A stretch of 64,000 nucleotides of DNA from Polaribacter porphyrae (lineage in GTDB: Bacteria; Bacteroidota; Bacteroidia; Flavobacteriales; Flavobacteriaceae), in contig NZ_MSCN01000001.1 in NCBI RefSeq assembly GCF_002954685.1, forward strand, positions 1,119,980 through 1,183,979, in the 5' to 3' direction. Under the pieces are notes generated by a model. It searched no databases. It was not told where the DNA came from and saw nothing but the letters and a program-made list of their open reading frames with translations. Made by a program: the position numbers and the translations under genes. Below, piece by piece: positions 34,640-42,920 of the stretch (its first letter is position 1; every line of letters begins with the position of its first letter).

Positions 34640-35725
34640 CTAACCAAGTATTTTATCAACCAATTCTTGCTTTGCTTTTTCATCATCACCAAACAACCAT
34701 TGTAAGACGTTATCTTCCCAGATTTCGTCTTTTTCTGTTTCTGAAATAATATTTTTTTCGATAGCTAAATCTAAAATTTTTCCTGGATAAGAAGATTGTT
34801 TATCACTTTCCATTTCTCCTAAAGGGTAAGGATCATCTAAACCCATTAAAACTTGTTTTGTACCTTGTCTATCAAACATTAATTTTAAAGAATCTGTATC
34901 GTGAACCAAAGTATCAAAGAAGATGTTTTTATGACCAACTGCTTTTCTTGGATGCGTTTTTCCTTCAAACAAATCTGGTCTGCCATCAAAACCTTGTATC
35001 CTTCTACCTAGATTCATTTGCGCTAATTGACCTCCATGAGCAAAACAAGTTCTTATATTTTTAAAACGTTCTTGCATGCCATTCAACGTATAAAAATGAT
35101 AGGCATCTCCACATTGAGCCAGCATCCAAATTAAATGAAAACGCCAATTGGTGTTTTCTAATTTTATCATTTTATCTCCATCATAAGGATGGATTTCAAT
35201 AGCTAGTTTGTATTTATCAGCAAGCTCAAAAATTCTATCATTTTCCTTATCAAAAACACATCTCCACTGCCCAATAGAATCCATAAAATGAGTTGGCAAA
35301 CACAATACTTTTAAGCCCAATTCTTCTATACAACGTTCCATTTCATATAAAGCTCCATAAATAAAGCCTGGATGTACTACAAATCCACAAGTAAATTTAT
35401 CTGGATGATTGTGTTGCACTTTAGCATTAAAATCATTTTGAAAACGAAGTGCTTTTTTCATTTCTTCTAAACGCAATCCATTTCCATACAATTGAGAAAG
35501 ATTTAAAACAACTGCGTGATCTAGTTTGTTTTTCTCCATCCATTTTAGTTTCTCATCTAAAAAAAAACTAGAATCTGTTACAGGTCGTTTCCAACCTTTT
35601 TGTAACATATGTTTACGTTCATCGTCTACCCAAAAAATTTCTTTTTCCTTCATAAATTGAGGAATTTCTTCTGGATATGGTAATAAGTGTGAGTGTCCGT
35701 TAATTCGTAGTTTGCGATTTTTCAT
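34640..35725 (-). CDS. 2-amino-3-carboxymuconate-6-semialdehyde decarboxylase (ACMSD)
   Basis: A 361-residue amidohydrolase-fold decarboxylase. Metal ligands fit NGHSHLLPYP (HxH), the histidine in AIEIHPYDG, and the aspartate in GLDDPYPLGE; CFAHGGQ supplies the catalytic histidine. It removes CO2 from ACMS and commits the pathway to breakdown rather than NAD synthesis. It is the last gene of the kynurenine run, 106 bases behind the dioxygenase gene, in a gap that holds a dispersed repeat. The N-terminal 30 residues are an extension compared with human ACMSD. Confidence 0.85.
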   Translation of the reverse strand: MKNRKLRINGHSHLLPYPEEIPQFMKEKEIFWVDDERKHMLQKGWKRPVTDSSFFLDEKLKWMEKNKLDHAVVLNLSQLYGNGLRLEEMKKALRFQNDFNAKVQHNHPDKFTCGFVVHPGFIYGALYEMERCIEELGLKVLCLPTHFMDSIGQWRCVFDKENDRIFELADKYKLAIEIHPYDGDKMIKLENTNWRFHLIWMLAQCGDAYHFYTLNGMQERFKNIRTCFAHGGQLAQMNLGRRIQGFDGRPDLFEGKTHPRKAVGHKNIFFDTLVHDTDSLKLMFDRQGTKQVLMGLDDPYPLGEMESDKQSSYPGKILDLAIEKNIISETEKDEIWEDNVLQWLFGDDEKAKQELVDKILG

Positions 35726-35726
35726 T

Positions 35727-35803
35727 TTGTCATTGTGAGTTTACGAAGCAATCTCATCGTTAATAAACAGATTACTTCATTCGTTCCTCATTCGTAATGA
35801 CGA
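35727..35803. repeat. Dispersed inverted repeat (GTCATTG...CAATGAC type)
   Basis: Arms GTCATTGTGAGTTTACGAAG (with CAATC) and GATTACTTCATTC, GTTCCTCATTCGTAATGAC form a long imperfect hairpin between the ACMSD and dioxygenase genes. Related half copies lie near 51348-51376 and 62707-62732. This kind of repeat is frequent in Bacteroidota intergenic regions. Confidence 0.6.
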
Positions 35804-35831
35804 ACTTTTATTTTTTACAACTACTCTTTTT

Positions 35832-36314
35832 TTATTTTTTATTCTTTATGGTATTATTATATCTATCAAAAATTGCAGGCATATCAGTTTCAATGTTCTC
35901 TAAAGTAAACTCTTCTTCATATATTAGACTTGTATCTTTTTCTGAATACCATTGCAATTTATCTTTTACACCTTCTGGTCTTGGATATTCGATTACCAAA
36001 CCAACCGTATTTTCTCCACGTCTTGGAGAATGAGGAATCTTTGGTGGCAAAAAGAAAATTTCTCCTTCTCTAATATGAATGTCTTTTGGTTTGCCATTTT
36101 CAATAACTTTCAAAACGATATCTCCTTCTACTTGATAGAAAAATTCTGGTGTTTCATTGTAGTGATAATCTGTTCTGCTATTTGGCCCACCAACAACCAT
36201 TACAATAACATCAGCATCTTTCCACACCACTTTATTACCTACAGGTGGTTTTAATAAATGACGATGTTCCTCTATCCACTTTTTAAAATTTATGGGTTGT
36301 ACTAAATTGCTCAT
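35832..36314 (-). CDS. nbaC: 3-hydroxyanthranilate 3,4-dioxygenase
   Basis: A 160-residue cupin dioxygenase that opens the ring of 3-hydroxyanthranilate to ACMS. Fe ligands fit His51, Glu57 and His95, and substrate-binding residues Arg47, Arg99 and Glu109 are all present (SRTDYHYNETPEFFYQ; PPKIPHSPRRGENTVGL). The C-terminal part that carries a rubredoxin-like CxxC iron site in many bacterial enzymes reads WYSEKDTSLIYEEEF here and has no cysteine, so only the catalytic iron should be bound. It is part of the kynurenine run. A structured repeat lies 85-165 bases upstream. Confidence 0.9.
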   Translation of the reverse strand: MSNLVQPINFKKWIEEHRHLLKPPVGNKVVWKDADVIVMVVGGPNSRTDYHYNETPEFFYQVEGDIVLKVIENGKPKDIHIREGEIFFLPPKIPHSPRRGENTVGLVIEYPRPEGVKDKLQWYSEKDTSLIYEEEFTLENIETDMPAIFDRYNNTIKNKK

Positions 36315-36398
36315 TTCTTTTAGATTTTTAGATGGTTGGATGTTTTGATTGTTAGACTTTAAAATTACTACTTTTAAATTTACTTAATTTGGCAAACA

Positions 36399-36478
36399 AG
36401 TTTAGCCCTGATTGAAACGACATCCTTTTTTATTTTTCATAAAAAAGATATAGTGAAAAGCAGGAAATAGCTTCTGAA
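36399..36478 (+). ncRNA. Candidate structured element of a type repeated in flavobacterial genomes
   Basis: The plus strand reads TTTAGCCCTGATTGAAACGA, then an A/T hairpin (CATCCTTTTTTAT paired with ATAAAAAAGATA) and AGCAGGAAATAGCTTCTG. CCTG and CAGG can pair to close an outer stem around the hairpin. I recall closely similar stretches recurring in Flavobacterium-type genomes, but the class name is uncertain. It lies antisense to the operon, between the SDR stop and the dioxygenase start. Confidence 0.35.
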
Positions 36479-36482
36479 AAAA

Positions 36483-37259
36483 CTATAAACTCTTTGTACG
36501 CCCACCATCTACAGGAACATTTATTCCATTGATATAACTTGCTTGCTCACTTGCCAAAAATACAATTGCATTGGCAATTTCTTGGGGTTTTGCAAAACGT
36601 TTTGCTGGTGATGCATTCATCATAATTTTGGAAACCTCATCTATAGATAATCTTGTTTTTGCTGATTTATTTTTGATGATTTCATTTAAACGTTCTGTAT
36701 TTGTTGCTCCTGGCAAAACGTTATTTACTGTGATGCTAAATTGGCCCAACTCATTTGCCAAGGTTTTAGACCAATTTGCTACTGCTCCACGAATTGTATT
36801 ACTAACTCCTAAACCATCTAAAGGTTGTTTTACAGAAGTAGAAATTACGTTGATAATTCTGCCATATGCTGCAGTTTTCATAAATGGGACAAGTGCTTGA
36901 ACTAAAATATGATTGCATTTTAAATGCAAGGTAAATGCTTTTTCGAATTCGCCAATTTCTGCATTAAAAATTGGACCTCCTGCAGGACCTCCAGTATTAT
37001 TTACCAAAATATGAAATTGCAAATCTATAGTTTGTAAAACATTTTTCAGTTGGTCTGGTTCTAGAAAATCGGCTACTAAATAATTATGATTTTGATTATT
37101 ATTTGATAATTCTGCTAAAACCAATTTTAATTTTTCTTCGTTTCTGGCAATTAAAGTTACGTTTGCACCTTCTTCTGCTAATAAAATTGCTGTTGCTTTA
37201 CCAATTCCTTGTGTGCTTCCGCAAACTAATGCGTTTTTATTTTTTAAATTTAAATTCAT
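36483..37259 (-). CDS. SDR-family oxidoreductase
   Basis: A 258-residue short-chain dehydrogenase. The cofactor loop is CGSTQGIGKATA, NNTGG matches the NNAG motif, and the catalytic part is INVISTSVKQPLDGLGVSN with the active-site Tyr of YxxxK replaced (the expected position reads GLGVSNTIRGAVAN), so catalysis is doubtful or uses other residues. The C-terminus (NVPVDGGRTKSL) is typical. The start is the ATG at 37259; a longer frame upstream adds 16 hydrophobic residues unlike the family. It lies within the kynurenine run but its step is not known. Confidence 0.75.
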   Translation of the reverse strand: MNLNLKNKNALVCGSTQGIGKATAILLAEEGANVTLIARNEEKLKLVLAELSNNNQNHNYLVADFLEPDQLKNVLQTIDLQFHILVNNTGGPAGGPIFNAEIGEFEKAFTLHLKCNHILVQALVPFMKTAAYGRIINVISTSVKQPLDGLGVSNTIRGAVANWSKTLANELGQFSITVNNVLPGATNTERLNEIIKNKSAKTRLSIDEVSKIMMNASPAKRFAKPQEIANAIVFLASEQASYINGINVPVDGGRTKSL

Positions 37260-37337
37260 ATCTAAAATAGATGTAAGAAAAAAGAGACAAGAATAAAGAC
37301 TTTCCAACCTTTCTTTTCTATTCTCTTTTCCTGATTC

Positions 37338-37556
37338 TTATTTATTTTCTGTAATCATTTTTTTAATCTTAACCGCTTTTTCAAAGTGATCTAATTTATG
37401 GATTTCAATCCACCAAGTGGCAACTTCCATTAACAACTTTGGGTTATCATTTTTATTTTTGAAAAATGCATAAAATGATAAACCTACATTTTCTCCTTTT
37501 TTTGCAATTTTCTCATCACAAATTCGAATAATTTTTTCTATGATTTCTTTATTCAT
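37338..37556 (-). CDS. Small hypothetical protein coupled to the aldehyde dehydrogenase
   Basis: A 72-residue helical protein: MNKEIIEKIIRICDEKIAKK, then GLSFYAFFKNKNDNPKLLME and VATWWIEIHKLDHFEKAVKI. The ATG at 37556 overlaps the last eight bases of the aldehyde dehydrogenase gene (ATGAATAA), which marks the start and implies coupled translation. Not recognised; I know of no family. Confidence 0.6.
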   Translation of the reverse strand: MNKEIIEKIIRICDEKIAKKGENVGLSFYAFFKNKNDNPKLLMEVATWWIEIHKLDHFEKAVKIKKMITENK

Positions 37557-38991
37557 ATTGAATACAAATATTCTTTGGTTCCGTAAAAAATCGTAAGGCT
37601 TCAAAACCACCTTCTCTTCCTACTCCACTTTCTTTTGCGCCTCCAAAAGGTGTTCTTAAATCTCGTAACATCCACGTATTTACCCAAACAATTCCTGTTT
37701 GTAATTGTTTAGAAAACTGCATTGTTCTATTTAACTTGTTAGTCCATAAAATTGCTGATAATCCGTACTTTGTGTCGTTTGCTAAAGTTAATGCTTCTTT
37801 ATCAGTTTTAAAAGACATAATTGTTACAACTGGTCCAAATATTTCTTCTTGATTTAATCTGCAATCATTATTAGTAACTTCAATAATTGTAGGTTGTAAG
37901 TAATAGCCATTTTCGCAATCTTTAACTGTAACTCTATTTCCACCAAAAAGAATTTCACCTCCTTCTTGTGCTACAATATCAATATAATTTTTTACTTTTT
38001 CTAAATGTTGTTTGGAAACTAATGCTCCAATATTTGTTTCTGAATCAGATGGATTTCCTACTTTTAATTCGGACACTTTTTGAATAAAATCCTTCTTGAA
38101 TTTCTCATAAATGGTTTCTTCTACTAAAATTCTGCTACCACACAAACAGATTTGTCCTTGGTTTGCAAAAGATGAACGAATTGTAGTTGCTAACATTTTA
38201 TCATAATCACAATCTGCAAAAATGATATTTGGATTTTTTCCTCCCAATTCTAAAGATAACTTCTTAAACATTGGTGCTGCAACTTTGGCAATATGAGCTC
38301 CTGTTTTTGTGCCTCCAGTAAAAGAAATTGCTTTGATATTTGGATGTTCTACAATTGCTTGACCTGTAGTTGTTCCTAAACCGTGAACAATATTTAAAAC
38401 CCCTTTAGGCAAACCAGCTTCATTACAAATTTCTCCTAATAAATAGGCTGTCATTGGTGTAATTTCGCTTGGTTTTGCAACTACACAATTGCCTGATGCA
38501 ATTGCAGGAGCAATTTTCCAAGTGAATAAATAGAGAGGTAAATTCCAAGGAGAAATACAACCTACAACTCCTATTGGTTGACGCAAAGTAAAATTAACAG
38601 CACCCAAACCTACGCTTTCGTGAGCTTCTGATGAAAACTGTGTAATTGCATTCGCAAAAAACTGAAAATTACTTGCAGCTCTTGGAATATCTACTTGTTT
38701 TGCTAAACTAATTGGCTTTCCATTGTCTTTTGATTCTGCAGTTGCTAAAAAATCTAACTTTTCTAAAATTAAATCAGCGATTTTTGATAAGATTTTACTT
38801 CTTTCTTCTAAACTAGTATTACTCCAACTTGGAAATGCTTTTTCTGCAGCTTCATAAGCTTTTTCTACATCTTCTTTGGTTGAATTTGGGATTTGTCCGT
38901 AGATTTCTCCTATTGCTGGATTGTAGTTTTCTAACCAATTGTCTTGAATTGGATTTACAAATTCGCTATTGATGTAGTTTTGTGTTTTCAT
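37549..38991 (-). CDS. 2-aminomuconic semialdehyde dehydrogenase (aldehyde dehydrogenase family)
   Basis: A 480-residue NAD-dependent aldehyde dehydrogenase. SPWNLP holds the catalytic Asn, LELGGKNP the general-base Glu and GQICLCGSR the catalytic Cys, with NAD-binding FTGGTKTG. It is closest in pattern to the ALDH8/AMSDH group, which oxidises 2-aminomuconate 6-semialdehyde to 2-aminomuconate, the step after ACMSD. The context supports this. It starts 20 bases after the last DUF6090 gene and would be read through from that array. Confidence 0.85.
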   Translation of the reverse strand: MKTQNYINSEFVNPIQDNWLENYNPAIGEIYGQIPNSTKEDVEKAYEAAEKAFPSWSNTSLEERSKILSKIADLILEKLDFLATAESKDNGKPISLAKQVDIPRAASNFQFFANAITQFSSEAHESVGLGAVNFTLRQPIGVVGCISPWNLPLYLFTWKIAPAIASGNCVVAKPSEITPMTAYLLGEICNEAGLPKGVLNIVHGLGTTTGQAIVEHPNIKAISFTGGTKTGAHIAKVAAPMFKKLSLELGGKNPNIIFADCDYDKMLATTIRSSFANQGQICLCGSRILVEETIYEKFKKDFIQKVSELKVGNPSDSETNIGALVSKQHLEKVKNYIDIVAQEGGEILFGGNRVTVKDCENGYYLQPTIIEVTNNDCRLNQEEIFGPVVTIMSFKTDKEALTLANDTKYGLSAILWTNKLNRTMQFSKQLQTGIVWVNTWMLRDLRTPFGGAKESGVGREGGFEALRFFTEPKNICIQYE

Positions 38992-39011
38992 TTACTGCAT
39001 AAATTTAGTAA

Positions 39012-39752
39012 TTACTTTTTTGTTTCATTTAAAATATGATCAATAATTAAACTGGCATTATGTAGAGTAGTATTATATACTTTTAATCTAAAAAGAGCGT
39101 CATCAATTAAATTTTCAAATTCTATATCTTGAAATACTTTTAATTTATCAACCTTTAGAATAGAAGATTTTTTCCATTTTAAAAAACCATACTTATCAAT
39201 ATCTTTTAATGAATAATATTTTGTTAAATATGGCATAAGATCATTTTCAACTTTACTATCAAAACCTTGATAATTTTCTTTTGCTTTTGTCATAATTCTA
39301 GACCATTCGTAGAGTTGGTCTTTTAGTTTCTCATTACTTAAAAGCTGTAATCTACCTGATTGTAATAAATCTGAAATTGCACTTTCTGAAGGATTAAAAC
39401 TATTAAATTCTACAATTGAGTATATTAAACTATCTGTATTATACATTTTAATTTTACTCTGGGTTTTACCCATTAATTCCATTAATTTTAACCCAGAATT
39501 AAAAGCATTATTATTTGTTTTTAAATCTGTTAAAAGTGCTTTTTTATTTTGTTTAAACTCTCTATGTATATTAGAAAGTATTGCTTTTTCTTGTTTTTTT
39601 TCTTTATTACTTTCATTCCAATTATTAATCTGTAAAGCAATTAAGATTCCAATAACCACCAAAATAATTTCGCCAATGGCATACAACAAGTATTTATTGA
39701 AACGGTTTTCAACTACTAACTTTTGGCGGATTTTACGAAAGAATTTAATCAT
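39012..39752 (-). CDS. DUF6090 family membrane protein, copy 7 (last in array)
   Basis: A 246-residue protein with the family N-terminus MIKFFRKIRQKL, then a membrane span GEIxLVVIGILIALQINNW (residues about 27-46), followed by a soluble helical domain of about 195 residues. The conserved element SAISDLLQSGRLQLLSNEKL is at about residues 125-145. The N-terminus is basic and probably faces the cytoplasm, the C-terminal domain the periplasm. Its start overlaps the stop of the previous copy by eight bases. The function of the family is unknown. Confidence 0.85.
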   Translation of the reverse strand: MIKFFRKIRQKLVVENRFNKYLLYAIGEIILVVIGILIALQINNWNESNKEKKQEKAILSNIHREFKQNKKALLTDLKTNNNAFNSGLKLMELMGKTQSKIKMYNTDSLIYSIVEFNSFNPSESAISDLLQSGRLQLLSNEKLKDQLYEWSRIMTKAKENYQGFDSKVENDLMPYLTKYYSLKDIDKYGFLKWKKSSILKVDKLKVFQDIEFENLIDDALFRLKVYNTTLHNASLIIDHILNETKK

Positions 39753-40497
39753 TTTCTATAATTTCAATAATATTACTTGCAATATTTTTTGCATCGATAT
39801 ACTTTTCTATAAAATTTTCAGAAGTTCTGGTTCTAAAATTTGCTCCTTTAAAAGAGGGTTTATTCATTAACATATGAATTTCATTTAACGTTTTTGGGTT
39901 GGGGTTTTTAGAAAATATTCTTAATCGTTTTATAAAAGTGAATATCACATCTTTTTTAAAAGTTTCATACTCCATTTCTTCAATAAAGTTGTTATAACTT
40001 TTTTCTTCGTCTTCTATCGTTTCAATTAAATTGTAATAATCAAATAGTTGAGATTCTAGAGATGTTCCTTGAAGTTTACCTAAATAACCAGAGTTTTTTA
40101 AAGACTCAAAACCACTTTTATCAGCTTTAAAATAAACATCAAAAAAAGCATTGTAAGAAAAAAGGTACTTATCTAAATAGATTCCTAAATCTGTTGCATT
40201 TATTTTTTCTTGATCTGCAATTTTCATAAAAAGGCTTGCACCCAATTTTGTACTATCTCTAAAAGTTTTTAATTCGGTTAACTTTTTAATATCACTTTTT
40301 AAGTTTTTACTTATGTTTTTTAAATAGCCATTTAATGCTATTTTTTCTTTTGTATTTTCATTCCAATTATTAATTTGCAACGCAATTAAAATTCCAATAA
40401 CTACCAAAATAATTTCACCAAAAGCGTATTTAAAGTATTTAGAAGTTTTGTTTTCCATAAGTAGTTTTTGACGGATTTTTCGAAAGAATTTTATCAT
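39745..40497 (-). CDS. DUF6090 family membrane protein, copy 6
   Basis: A 250-residue copy. MIKFFRKIRQKLLMENKTSK and the following GEIILVVIGILIALQINNW segment match the neighbours almost exactly, while the soluble domain differs. The conserved element reads FESLKNSGYLGKLQGTSLES. It overlaps the next copy by eight bases and lies two bases behind the preceding copy. Translational coupling along the array is therefore likely. Confidence 0.85.
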   Translation of the reverse strand: MIKFFRKIRQKLLMENKTSKYFKYAFGEIILVVIGILIALQINNWNENTKEKIALNGYLKNISKNLKSDIKKLTELKTFRDSTKLGASLFMKIADQEKINATDLGIYLDKYLFSYNAFFDVYFKADKSGFESLKNSGYLGKLQGTSLESQLFDYYNLIETIEDEEKSYNNFIEEMEYETFKKDVIFTFIKRLRIFSKNPNPKTLNEIHMLMNKPSFKGANFRTRTSENFIEKYIDAKNIASNIIEIIEND

Positions 40498-40499
40498 TC

Positions 40500-41243
40500 C
40501 TATGATTTTAGATTATTATCAATTAAATCTAGTAAACGTTTTATTTCTTCAGTAGTAGTGTCTAAAAGTTCATTCTGATTATCTATGTTTAAAATCATAA
40601 TAAGTAGGTGCGCATAAACTTGTTGGTCACTATGAATTTTAACCTCAAAAATATTGGGCAAATGAGAATCGTGTTTCGTAAATTGTTTTATAAATTGTTT
40701 GTTGGTTATTTTAGGAGTTAAATAATCTACGAATTGGCGCGTTTGTTCTTTAATACGCTCTTGAGTACTATTCACAAAATCTCTTTTATAATATAGTGAC
40801 AAGTTTTTTCTTAACTTCATATTGGTAATAAGGTCAATATTTTCTGAAGCTATCATATTTTCAAAAGCAATATTATTAGGTTCAAAAACATTAAACTCAC
40901 CCATTACAAACAGGTAATTGGTAATTAGAGGCATATATTTTTCAGGATTAGAAGATTGTTCTAGCGCTATAAAGGTTGAATCTATATAAGAAGCTTTTTC
41001 AGCATTAAATTTTTTTACGTCTTTTATACTTTCTAAATCATTGTTTAAGCTAATTCTAATTTGTTTTAAATAGACCTGCTCTTTAGATTTCAATATTCTT
41101 TTGGTATTCCAGTCATTTACCTGAAGTGCCAAAAGAATACCAATCATCACTAAGATAATTTCACCAATGGCGTATTTGAAGTATTTTGTATTCATATTTT
41201 TATTAATAAGTTCAAATCTTATTTTTCTGAAGAATTTAATCAT
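40500..41243 (-). CDS. DUF6090 family membrane protein, copy 5
   Basis: A 247-residue copy starting at the ATG at 41243 (MIKFFRKIRFELINKNMN). The frame is open for a further 13 codons upstream, but the conserved family start and the position of the neighbouring stop favour this ATG. The membrane span is GEIILVMIGILLALQVNDW. The conserved element reads IAFENMIASENIDLITNMKL. Its start is one base behind the stop of a 42-codon truncated copy. Confidence 0.85.
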   Translation of the reverse strand: MIKFFRKIRFELINKNMNTKYFKYAIGEIILVMIGILLALQVNDWNTKRILKSKEQVYLKQIRISLNNDLESIKDVKKFNAEKASYIDSTFIALEQSSNPEKYMPLITNYLFVMGEFNVFEPNNIAFENMIASENIDLITNMKLRKNLSLYYKRDFVNSTQERIKEQTRQFVDYLTPKITNKQFIKQFTKHDSHLPNIFEVKIHSDQQVYAHLLIMILNIDNQNELLDTTTEEIKRLLDLIDNNLKS

Positions 41244-41244
41244 A

Positions 41245-41373
41245 TTAGTAAGTTTTAAATCCAACGCGACAAGCTGGCTCATTCACTAAAAATATCCACA
41301 TTACATTTTCTAAACGTTCTGCCCTATTTTCCATAAGTAGGTTTTTACGGATTTTTCGGAAGAATTTAATCAT
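41245..41373 (-). pseudogene. Truncated DUF6090 copy fused to unrelated codons
   Basis: A 42-codon frame beginning MIKFFRKIRKNLLMEN, the start of every DUF6090 gene here, then changing abruptly to RAERLENVMWIFLVNEP and ACRVGFKTY before a TAA that is one base from the start of the next gene. It lacks the membrane span and the soluble domain, so it is a remnant of an eighth copy. It may still serve to couple translation to the next gene. Confidence 0.75.
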
Positions 41374-41376
41374 TGG

Positions 41377-42132
41377 TTATTTATTTTTATTTATAATTGA
41401 AACTATTTTATTACTCGATACAATTAAATCTTCATAAAATTTTTCTAACGCAATTAATTGGTAATATCTAGCTACTATTAGTGCTTCAAATGTTTTGTCG
41501 TTGAGAAACCTGTCTTTATCAATCAAAGTTGAAGGCCTAGGGTCTTTTTCATAAATTGTTGCGAGAATATCCCATTCATTGTTTTTTTGAAAAATGTTCG
41601 GATATTCCTGATATACATAAGGTTCATATTTCGTTTTTATTTGAGTGTTCGAAATAATTTCTCTTTCTTTTGTTCTCTCGATTAAAGCATAGTAATCGAG
41701 AATAGCTGTCCTTAATTCATTTTTTAAAGAGGGTATTTCGTTTGATTGGTTTATGGTCTCAAAGGCATTAGTATTTGGACTAAAATTATATTCAAGAAGT
41801 AACAATGCTAAATATTTCTTCAAATGAATATCTACTGGGACAATTGTCATTATTTGCAATATAGTAGAATCTGCTGCTGCTTTTCCATTTGTTATCTTTT
41901 CTTTTAAATTTTGTAATTGTATTTTGTCTTCAATTAAGTTCTGTTTTAGTATTTCAAGATGGCTGTTTATTGATTTATCTAACTTAATTTGCTCATTCCA
42001 ATTATTAATCTGAAGGGCAATCAAAATCCCGATAACTACAAGTACGATTTCGCCAATGGCGTATTTTAAATATTTACTTGTTTTGTTTTCCATAACTAGT
42101 TTTTGACGGATTTTTCTGAAGAATTTAATCAT
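41377..42132 (-). CDS. DUF6090 family membrane protein, copy 4
   Basis: A 251-residue copy beginning at the ATG at 42132 (MIKFFRKIRQKLVMENKTSK). A TTG two codons upstream is a weaker start. The span reads GEIVLVVIGILIALQINNW; the conserved element is NAFETINQSNEIPSLKNELR. It lies four bases before the truncated copy and 20 bases behind the preceding copy. Function unknown. Confidence 0.85.
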   Translation of the reverse strand: MIKFFRKIRQKLVMENKTSKYLKYAIGEIVLVVIGILIALQINNWNEQIKLDKSINSHLEILKQNLIEDKIQLQNLKEKITNGKAAADSTILQIMTIVPVDIHLKKYLALLLLEYNFSPNTNAFETINQSNEIPSLKNELRTAILDYYALIERTKEREIISNTQIKTKYEPYVYQEYPNIFQKNNEWDILATIYEKDPRPSTLIDKDRFLNDKTFEALIVARYYQLIALEKFYEDLIVSSNKIVSIINKNK

Positions 42133-42152
42133 ATACAATTTGTTTTCTGATT

Positions 42153-42920
42153 TTAATAGTTTTTCAATTCAGATTTTATTAGCATTCTTAAGTCATTATT
42201 TTCTTCTATTACAGTTTTTAAGCGCGTGAAGAAATCACTCCATTTCGCATTGACTTCAAATAAAATTTGCTGAAATTTCTTCGTTTTTGCCAGTGCAAGT
42301 AGCTTATCCTTGTCAATAATATTTTTACCGGTAATTTCTTCAAATGTATCACTCTGAATGGTTCTTTTCCTTAATTCAAACCAGTTTTCAGCGTTATAAA
42401 GCTCTTGTTCTGCGAGATATGGTTTTAGTCTGTCATTTATTAAAGGTACAAGCTCAATCCAATAAATTGTCTCCATATCATTAATGCTTCCAATATATGA
42501 GACTAATTCCTTTTTTATTTTTTGATTATTTATGGTGTAGAGATTTTCTTTAAAATCTGAATTAATTAATAGCTTGAAGTATAAAGACCGTCTAATAAGT
42601 ATCGGTTCCGAAATTAAATCGATTGTTTCATTTTTCATACCATACTTATACAAGTCTAGATGCAGCTTGTCTATCTGTTTGTATTGGTTATTGTAATAAT
42701 TAAATTGTGTTGAATCAACACCTAAATTTTCATAAATATTATTTAGTACGTCTCTTTCAACTAGTTTACTTTTTCTGTTCTCGTTCCAATTGTTGATGCC
42801 TAGAGCAATTAAAATTCCGATAACAACTAAAATTATTTCGCCTATGGCATATTTAAAGTATTTACCCATTTTGTTTTGTTCTAATAGTGATTTTCTAATA
42901 TGTCTAAAGAATTTAATCAT
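42153..42920 (-). CDS. DUF6090 family membrane protein, copy 3
   Basis: A 255-residue copy with MIKFFRHIRKSLLEQNKMGK and the span GEIILVVIGILIALGINNW. It is the most divergent in the soluble domain: the element is reduced to YTINNQKIKKELVSYIGSIN. The start overlaps the stop of the preceding copy by eight bases. Confidence 0.85.
   Translation of the reverse strand: MIKFFRHIRKSLLEQNKMGKYFKYAIGEIILVVIGILIALGINNWNENRKSKLVERDVLNNIYENLGVDSTQFNYYNNQYKQIDKLHLDLYKYGMKNETIDLISEPILIRRSLYFKLLINSDFKENLYTINNQKIKKELVSYIGSINDMETIYWIELVPLINDRLKPYLAEQELYNAENWFELRKRTIQSDTFEEITGKNIIDKDKLLALAKTKKFQQILFEVNAKWSDFFTRLKTVIEENNDLRMLIKSELKNY

Noticed and set aside
36571..36900. Plus-strand frame of 109 codons opposite the SDR gene
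   Set aside because: It mirrors the SDR coding strand and has no recognisable domain or ribosome-binding site.
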